NCBI GenBank assembly: GCA_017626655.1
Contig: JAGAIH010000387.1
Coordinates: 1 to 11,781 of the forward strand
Length of the DNA stretch: 11,781 nt
From: Clostridia bacterium
Lineage (GTDB): Bacteria > Bacillota_A > Clostridia > Oscillospirales > CAG-272
Reading direction: 5' to 3'
Position numbers and translations under genes: made by a program. The notes beneath the pieces were generated by a model. It saw only the letters and a program-made list of their open reading frames with translations, made no database searches and was not told the DNA's origin. This document shows, one piece after another, positions 7,268-11,781 of the stretch (position 1 is the first letter of the stretch; each line of letters starts with the position of its first letter).

Positions 7268-7350
7268 AAGACGCGAACAGCCATATCCGAACCAAGAATG
7301 CCGATGCATGGCACCCGCCATCTCGGAGGTAAGGCACCGATTGCGTCTTG
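7268..7350 (+). ncRNA. Structured RNA unit 5 of the array (Y-RNA-like)
   Basis: The closing stem AAGACGC(G)/(T)GCGTCTT (7268-7275 with 7342-7349, last pair G-U) is followed by AACAGCC, a one-base change from the usual ACAGCA. CTTG ends the unit. Inside, CCGA/TCGG encloses TGCC-GATGCAT-GGCA (7299-7313), again a seven-base loop. Confidence 0.72.
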
Positions 7351-7415
7351 CAAAGCTCCCGCCCGCCGGCGTTTGTGACCGTTGTGAGCGGGTGGGAGTA
7401 CCGAATCATGTTTTT
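7351..7415 (+). other. Structured spacer hairpin B in the RNA array
   Basis: This 65-base gap between units 5 and 6 holds a strong 11-bp stem (7356-7366 with 7388-7398, one G-U pair) made of CTCCCGCCCGC and GCGGGTGGGAG, with a 21-base loop. Like spacer A it opens with AAAGCTC immediately after CTTGY. TTTTT occurs at 7411-7415 but 12 bases beyond the stem, so termination is doubtful. CGAATCATGT here (7402-7411) recurs in unit 6 (7453-7462). Confidence 0.5.
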
Positions 7416-7495
7416 AAGGCGCAGGCAGCAGTTCTTTCGCTCCAAATATTGACGAATCATGTCAAAACCGCAATGCGAATGCGGTATGCGCCTTG
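7416..7495 (+). ncRNA. Structured RNA unit 6 of the array (Y-RNA-like)
   Basis: The closing stem AAGGCGCA/TGCGCCTT (7416-7423 with 7487-7494) is followed by GGCAGCA, the most diverged form of the motif. CTTG ends the unit. Inside are two neighbouring arms with seven-base loops, TTGAC-GAATCAT-GTCAA (7449-7465) and CCGCA-ATGCGAA-TGCGG (7468-7484), which resemble tRNA arms in size. Confidence 0.72.
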
Positions 7496-7501
7496 TCCTA
7501 C

Positions 7502-7573
7502 GCGGTCGGTAGCTCAGTGGTTGAGTGGGGACTTAAAATCCCCGTGATGTAGGTTCGATTCCTACCCACCGCA
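7502..7573 (+). tRNA. tRNA-like element, anticodon UAA (Leu codons), short variable loop, probably not a normal tRNA
   Basis: The cloverleaf is clear: acceptor 7502-7509 with 7566-7572, U8-A9 at 7510-7511, D-arm GCTC/GAGT with loop AGTGGTT, anticodon arm GGGGA-CTTAAAA-TCCCC with anticodon TAA at 7534-7536, five-base variable loop, and T-arm GTAGG-TTCGATT-CCTAC. Oddities are a bulged C (7507) in the acceptor stem, no base 26 if the D-stem is four pairs, no encoded CCA (A is followed by CA), and a class-I variable loop although bacterial tRNA-Leu has a long variable arm. It lies exactly six bases after unit 6 and six before unit 7. It may be a tRNA mimic or a processing signal that lets RNase P and RNase Z free the flanking RNAs. 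A real but unusual tRNA cannot be excluded. Confidence 0.65.
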
Positions 7574-7579
7574 CAATGA

Positions 7580-7666
7580 AAGGCACCAACAGCAACATCC
7601 ATGCCTACTGGAAGAGGGAGCGCAAGCTCCTGCGCGGGTTCGAGCCCCGCAATGAACGGTGCCTTG
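7580..7666 (+). ncRNA. Structured RNA unit 7 of the array, with YrlA-like tRNA mimic
   Basis: The closing stem AAGGCACC/GGTGCCTT (7580-7587 with 7658-7665) is followed by AACAGCAA and ends in CTTG. The inside reads like a reduced tRNA: a D-arm-like CCT-ACTGGAAG-AGG with the GG pair (7604-7617), a short hairpin GGAGC-GCAA-GCTCC (7617-7630), and a perfect T-arm GCGGG-TTCGAGC-CCCGC (7634-7650). CAT/ATG could form a short acceptor-like helix. This is the layout of YrlA-type bacterial Y RNAs, which join a Ro-binding stem to a tRNA-like module. It ends 43 bases before the Ro-like start codon. Confidence 0.8.
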
Positions 7667-7709
7667 ACCAAGATCAAGCAAAATTTACCACGAAAAGGAA
7701 GTGAGCTTC

Positions 7710-9203
7710 ATGTTAGAGTATCTGAAAACCGAGGCGAATACCGCCTACACCGAAAACGGTGCCGTGTCCAACGCCACCACAGGCTCCGACTGCCTCGATC
7801 TCTTCGCTACCATCGGCGCCCTCCGCCGCGCGAGCGATGAGGAGATCATCACCCGCTTTGTCCGCGCCTATACCGAGAACAGAGATGCCGCCATGAAGCT
7901 CCTGTTCTTCGCCCAGGATATCCGCGGGGGCCTGGGTGAGCGCAGAGTGTTCCGCGTCATCCTCCGCTGGCTGGCCTGCCATGAGCCCGCAAGTGTCCGC
8001 AAGAATCTGGCCTACGTGGCTGAGTACGGTCGCTACGACGATCTCCTGGCCCTCATGGGGACTCCCTGCGAGACCGAGATGCTAGATCTGCTGAAGGCGC
8101 AGTTCGAAGCGGACAATACCGCTTTGGAGAACGGCGGAGAGGTCTCCCTGCTGGCCAAGTGGCTCCCCTCGGTCAACGCCTCCAACCCCGAGACTGTGCG
8201 AAACGGTAAGCGGATCGCCCGCCATCTCGGTCTGACCGACGCCGCCTACCGCAAGGCCCTGGTGGCTCTCCGCGCCCATATCCGCATCATCGAAAATAAT
8301 CTCCGCGAGAAGGACTATACCTTCGATTACGAAAAGCAGCCCTCCAAGGCTCTGTACAAGTACCGCAAGGCCTTCCTCCGCAACGACGGCGAGCGGTATG
8401 GGAGCTTCATCAGCCGGGTCAGCTCGGGTGAAGCCAAGCTCCACGCGGATACCCTCGCCCCCTACGAGCTGGTGGAGCCTTACCTCAATGACAACTATTT
8501 CACAGCAAGCTCCCTCAGCTTCATGAAGCTCGTCACCGAGCAGGAAAAGGCGGTGCTGAACGCCACCTGGGCCTCTCTCCCCGACTTTGGCAGCACCGAG
8601 AACGCACTGGCCGTGATCGACACCTCGGGCTCCATGTACTGGAACGCCAAGCCCCTGCCCGCCGCCGTGGCTCTGTCCCTCGGCCTGTATTTCGCCGAGC
8701 ATAATACGGGTCTGTACAGGAACCACTTCATTGAGTTCTCGGCAAGACCTCAGCTCATCGAGGTCAAAGGCGAGACCTTCGCCGACCGCCTGCGCTACGT
8801 GGCCTCCTTCAACGAGGTGGCCAACACCAACCTGGAGGCGGTGTTCGACCTCATCCTGAACAGCGCGGTGAAGAACCGCGCCCTCCCCGAGGACCTGCCC
8901 GCCAAGCTGATCGTCATTTCCGACATGGAGTTCGACGTCTGTGTGGCCAACGCCGACAAGAGCGTGTTCGAGAGCGCCAAGGAGCGGTTCCGGTACCACG
9001 GCTACAAGCTCCCCGAGGTGGTCTTCTGGAACGTAGCCTCCCGCACCCGCCAACAGCCCGTCACCATGAACGAGCAGGGCGTGGCGCTGGTCTCGGGCTG
9101 TACCCCCCGCCTCTTCTCCATGGTAGCGAGCGGCACCGTGGACCCCTACGCGTTCATGATGGAGGTTCTCGGAAGCGAGCGGTACGCGGGGATCGTGGCG
9201 TGA
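7710..9203 (+). CDS. DUF2828/TROVE-type Ro60-like RNA-binding protein with vWA domain
   Basis: A 497-aa cytoplasmic protein. Residues of about 25-290 are a helical-repeat domain with DUF2828/TROVE landmarks: CLDLFATIGALR (28-39), FFAQDIRGGLGERRVFR (66-82), VAEYGRYDDLL (103-113), SLLAKWLPSVNAS (146-158) and a YRKALVALR segment (180-188). Residues of about 296-490 are a von Willebrand A domain with an intact metal site: DTSGSM (304-309), Thr373 and Asp405 (ISDMEFD). Ro60 proteins form a ring that binds misfolded RNA in its hole and Y RNA on its surface, and serve in RNA quality control and stress. ATG at 7710 is preferred over GTG at 7701, because AGGAAG (7696-7701) would overlap the latter. 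It follows the RNA array without a terminator, so protein and RNAs share a transcript. The gene ends 62 bases from convergent comEC, with no clear terminator between. Confidence 0.88.
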   Translation: MLEYLKTEANTAYTENGAVSNATTGSDCLDLFATIGALRRASDEEIITRFVRAYTENRDAAMKLLFFAQDIRGGLGERRVFRVILRWLACHEPASVRKNLAYVAEYGRYDDLLALMGTPCETEMLDLLKAQFEADNTALENGGEVSLLAKWLPSVNASNPETVRNGKRIARHLGLTDAAYRKALVALRAHIRIIENNLREKDYTFDYEKQPSKALYKYRKAFLRNDGERYGSFISRVSSGEAKLHADTLAPYELVEPYLNDNYFTASSLSFMKLVTEQEKAVLNATWASLPDFGSTENALAVIDTSGSMYWNAKPLPAAVALSLGLYFAEHNTGLYRNHFIEFSARPQLIEVKGETFADRLRYVASFNEVANTNLEAVFDLILNSAVKNRALPEDLPAKLIVISDMEFDVCVANADKSVFESAKERFRYHGYKLPEVVFWNVASRTRQQPVTMNEQGVALVSGCTPRLFSMVASGTVDPYAFMMEVLGSERYAGIVA

Positions 9204-9265
9204 TACATCGTCTTGTGATGATTCAGCCAATTTGAAGTTTAAGTAAGCGGTCCGCCCCATCCCGG

Positions 9266-11578
9266 TCAGTCAGGAATCTCGGCAAAGCCTCTCCATTCCC
9301 CAATCCACATCTTCTGCTCCCCCACAGCGGAGGGATCGAACCACCCCGCCGCGTCCCCCTCCACCGAGAACACGATCACCGCGTCCTCCTTCAGGGTCAG
9401 GTCGCCGCCGTAGGGCGCCTTGAACAGGGGCCCGTGGTTGCCGAAGATCACGGTGTCCGCCTCGGCCACCAGGGAAACGGCGGTCTCGGCCAGCCCGCTC
9501 TCGAATACCGCCGAGCCGCAGTAGACCAGCCGTCCGCCCTCCCCCGCGTCCAGGGACAGGAGAAGAACAGGCTGGACCGAACGCTTGATAGAGTCGGTCT
9601 CCAGAGCGACCCGACACCCGCCGAAAACGGTCAGGGTCTCCCCCTCACCGTACAAGTAGGTAGGCACCCCGGCCGCCTCGGCCTTCTCCAGGTAGGCCAG
9701 AAGGAGGTAGTAGTCCTCCTCACACGTTGGCGCGGGGAGCCATAGCGCCCGCACCGTCTCCCGCCCCAGGATGGCGGAAAGGGACCCCACTGTGCGGGAA
9801 TGATAGTGGGTCATCATAAGAACCGCGATCTCGGTGGCCCCCATCCGTTCCGCCTCCCCGGCGGCGTCGGACAGGGAGGTCAGACTGCCGTTGCCCAGGT
9901 CGCAGATCACCGCCTCGCGGCCCTCCGTCACCACCAGGGCGTCGGCTTGGGAGGAGGGCTGGAGGTAGCTGATGGCCATATCCCCATCATGCACGGCGGT
10001 ATGGATACCCAGCACGGCACCAATGGCGACCCAACCCACCAGCAGGGGCAGAGCCACTACCCACCGCCGTCCACGGGAGAGCCGTACCGCCAGCAGGACC
10101 AGGATCCCCGCCAGCATACAGAAGGCCAGGGGCAGCACGGCGGGATGACGCAGAGATACCACCACCCAAGAGGGAGCCGCCATCCGGGCGGTCACCTCCT
10201 CCATGACCGCGCAGAGCCCCGCGTCCAGCCCGCCGAGGACAACCCCGACGGCACTCCCTCCGAAGGGCAGAGCCAACAGGGACACCACCAGCACGCAACC
10301 GCACAGAGGCGTCAGCAGTAAGGTGGAGATCGGCGACAGCACCCCCATCTCCTCGATGACCGCCGCTACCACGAACAGGGTCATGCTCATGGCCACGACA
10401 CCCACGGCGATCCCCGCAAAGAGCTTGCCCAGCCCCGCCCCGATCCGAGAGGGCAGGGAAGCACGCAGCTCCTTTTCCTTGCGGTCAGACCGAAAGGCGG
10501 GCAGGACCGCCACTAAGCCCAGGGTTGCCAGGTAGGACATCCAGAACCCCGCGTCAGCCACCGTGTAGGGCGTCACGGCCACGATGACCGCGCCCGCAAG
10601 CCCCAGGGAGGTCAAAGCATCCGCCCGCGAAGAGAGGGCGTAGGACAGGTAGACCACCCCCAGCATGATGACCGCGCGGGTGGCCGAGGGAGGGAAGCCC
10701 AAAAGGGCCAGATACCCCGCCGCGCCAAGGGACAGGATCACCGCCCGTACCCGCTTGCCCACCCGCAAAAGCCGCAAAAGCCCCTCGAACAGTCCAAAGA
10801 GCAGGGTCATGTGCAGACCGCTGATGGCCAGCAGATGGGATACTCCCGCGCGGGTGAAGTCGCGGCGGACGCTGTCCTCCAGGTAGGTCCTGTCTCCCAG
10901 GAGCAGAGCCGATGGAAGCCCGCGTCCTCCGTCACCCACCAAGCGGTCCAGCCGCGCAGAAAGGGTACGACGGAGCCGTCCCGCCTTGACGGTCAGACCG
11001 CCCCGATCCTCTCCCGTGATCGACACGTCACCCTCGTCCTCGGACAGAAGCCCCGCTACGAAGCCGTCTCCCAGCAGCGCGATGGCGTCGTACCCGTCCC
11101 CCGCCGCCTCGTCCAGACTCTGTACAAAGACCGTCATCTCCACCTCGTGCCCTACCTGTAGGTCAGACACGTAGTGGCAGGTCAAGAGCGCGGTGCCGTC
11201 AGCCTCCTCGCCGTTGACCGAATCCAACGCCAGGGCAAAGGAGGTCAAATACCCGCCACTCCCCCGTCGGTCGACCACCACCCCTGTGACGGTTACGGTC
11301 TCGCCTTCCAGCTCGGTCAATACCTTGGCCGTTCCCCTGTGGAAGTACAGATGGGACTGCAAGAGCGCCGCCAAGGCCAACAGGCAAGCCACACCCGCCA
11401 AAACTCCGCGGTGGACTTCCCGCCGCCGCAAGGCTCGAATCCCATAGCCAACCGCGCAAAGGACAAGAGAGGCACCCACGGCCACCTTCCCCCATCCCGC
11501 CAGGAAAAAGCCCGCCACCGAGGCGAGCAGGAAGACCGAGCAGCAAAGAAACAGAGGACGGCGGTGGAAGATATTCAC
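9266..11578 (-). CDS. comEC: ComEC/Rec2 DNA-uptake channel with degenerate metallo-beta-lactamase domain
   Basis: A 770-aa membrane protein, the usual ComEC length. After two or three N-terminal membrane helices comes the DUF4131/OB-like region (about 75-185). The competence domain (about 220-500) has many membrane helices and the hallmark LLGDR...FTRAGVSHLLAISGLHM (SGLHM at 253-257). The C-terminal beta-lactamase-like domain (about 530-770) has lost its active site: the usual DVGQGD is QPSSQADA (540-547), the HxHxDH motif reads HYHSRT (591-596), and the HHGS-type motif is PYGGD. ComEC carries single-stranded DNA across the membrane in transformation. I prefer the GTG at 11576-11578, because AAAGGAG lies seven bases upstream; an in-frame TTG 12 codons earlier has no such site. 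No DNA-binding comEA is in view. Confidence 0.93.
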   Translation of the reverse strand: MNIFHRRPLFLCCSVFLLASVAGFFLAGWGKVAVGASLVLCAVGYGIRALRRREVHRGVLAGVACLLALAALLQSHLYFHRGTAKVLTELEGETVTVTGVVVDRRGSGGYLTSFALALDSVNGEEADGTALLTCHYVSDLQVGHEVEMTVFVQSLDEAAGDGYDAIALLGDGFVAGLLSEDEGDVSITGEDRGGLTVKAGRLRRTLSARLDRLVGDGGRGLPSALLLGDRTYLEDSVRRDFTRAGVSHLLAISGLHMTLLFGLFEGLLRLLRVGKRVRAVILSLGAAGYLALLGFPPSATRAVIMLGVVYLSYALSSRADALTSLGLAGAVIVAVTPYTVADAGFWMSYLATLGLVAVLPAFRSDRKEKELRASLPSRIGAGLGKLFAGIAVGVVAMSMTLFVVAAVIEEMGVLSPISTLLLTPLCGCVLVVSLLALPFGGSAVGVVLGGLDAGLCAVMEEVTARMAAPSWVVVSLRHPAVLPLAFCMLAGILVLLAVRLSRGRRWVVALPLLVGWVAIGAVLGIHTAVHDGDMAISYLQPSSQADALVVTEGREAVICDLGNGSLTSLSDAAGEAERMGATEIAVLMMTHYHSRTVGSLSAILGRETVRALWLPAPTCEEDYYLLLAYLEKAEAAGVPTYLYGEGETLTVFGGCRVALETDSIKRSVQPVLLLSLDAGEGGRLVYCGSAVFESGLAETAVSLVAEADTVIFGNHGPLFKAPYGGDLTLKEDAVIVFSVEGDAAGWFDPSAVGEQKMWIGEWRGFAEIPD

Positions 11579-11654
11579 GGCGGGACTCCTTTTGGGGATT
11601 GTAGAGTATTTCAAATTTGGGTTTGTCGGTCTGTTTCGATTGGCACAAACACCT

Positions 11655-11682
11655 GTAGGGAGCGACGCCCTCGTCGCTCCGC
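11655..11682 (+). repeat. REP-like palindrome upstream of comEC
   Basis: A perfect 9-bp inverted repeat GGAGCGACG/CGTCGCTCC (11659-11667 with 11672-11680) with a CCCT loop is preceded by TGTAG. This layout is common in dispersed extragenic palindromes of gut Clostridia. It lies about 80 bases upstream of comEC. Confidence 0.6.
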
Positions 11683-11724
11683 CACATAGAACATACCGAT
11701 ATGTTTCGGGTGTAAAGGCGAATC

Positions 11725-11738
11725 ATATATATATATAT
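11725..11738. repeat. (AT)7 dinucleotide run
   Basis: Seven uninterrupted AT units lie in the AT-rich stretch between the two REP-like copies. It may be a slippage-prone tract. An ACATA/TATGT hairpin (11691-11704) lies nearby. I found no convincing comEC promoter here. Confidence 0.6.
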
Positions 11739-11768
11739 CTGACAATAGATATGGGCAATTTCCAGGTT

Positions 11769-11781
11769 GCGGAGCGACGAG
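11769..11781 (-). repeat. Second REP-like copy, inverted, cut by window end
   Basis: GCGGAGCGACGAG at the window end is identical to the first 13 bases of the reverse complement of the palindrome at 11658-11682. The two copies thus face each other about 90 bases apart, as in a REP doublet. Confidence 0.55.

Noticed and set aside
7116..7415. Integron attC sites or transposon ends
   Set aside because: The spacer hairpins resemble attC only in being imperfect palindromes. There is no integrase, no core-site pattern and no cassette genes.
7088..7460. Minus-strand open frames over the RNA array
   Set aside because: Short frames without ribosome sites or family resemblance, explained by the absence of stops in structured RNA genes.
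6770..7666. CRISPR array
   Set aside because: The recurring elements are inverted partner strands with different stem sequences and variable interiors, not identical direct repeats with equal spacers. No cas genes are present.
7701..7709. GTG start of the Ro-like gene
   Set aside because: It overlaps the AGGAAG ribosome site; ATG at 7710 has proper spacing and gives a typical N-terminus.
9800..10321. Plus-strand open frame opposite comEC
   Set aside because: A His/Gln/Pro-rich shadow frame in a GC-rich gene whose minus-strand product is clearly ComEC.
11579..11614. TTG start of ComEC 12 codons upstream
   Set aside because: No ribosome site there, while AAAGGAG precedes the GTG at 11576-11578.

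Overview
The window most likely comes from a spore-forming, fairly GC-rich member of the Clostridia (Oscillospiraceae/Ruminococcaceae type). The evidence is an alpha/beta-type small acid-soluble spore protein, a YerC/TrpR-like regulator, Gram-positive AGGAGG-type ribosome sites, sigma-A promoters with 17-bp spacers, and a Gram-positive ComEC. I could run no searches, so family names rest on recognised motifs.

Left part (1-1623): the start of a minus-strand YerC-like gene with a very good promoter; a minus-strand SASP gene with its own terminator; a 371-bp gap with no convincing gene; then a promoter, a 204-aa immunity-like protein with a DUF7336-like N-terminus, and a terminator. Middle (1633-4403): a consensus promoter drives a 902-aa SF1 helicase with a C-terminal DUF2726 (PD-(D/E)xK-like) nuclease domain. 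These two genes look more AT-rich than their neighbours.

Centre and right (4470-9203) hold the most remarkable locus. Two overlapping genes encode WYL-domain proteins (4470-6637) and end at a long terminator hairpin. An extended -10 promoter follows. From 6770 to 7666 lies a tandem array of seven RNA units. Each is closed by an 8-9-bp stem that begins AAG and ends CTT, followed on the 5' side by (A/G)(A/G/C)CAGC, usually ACAGCAA, and on the 3' side by an invariant G. The stem sequence differs between units, but pairing is kept by compensatory changes. A class-I-shaped tRNA-like element with a UAA anticodon sits between units 6 and 7, and unit 7 contains what looks like a D-arm, a short hairpin and a perfect T-arm. 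No terminator separates the array from the next gene at 7710, which encodes a DUF2828/TROVE-type (Ro60-like) protein with a C-terminal von Willebrand A domain. The simplest reading is a bacterial Ro ribonucleoprotein locus: a Ro-like ring protein with a family of Y-RNA-like partners, some mimicking tRNA, and two WYL proteins as candidate regulators.

Right edge (9266-11781): convergent comEC on the minus strand, full length, but with a metallo-beta-lactamase-like domain that has lost its metal-binding residues. Upstream of it is a REP-like palindrome and the start of an inverted second copy, cut by the window end.
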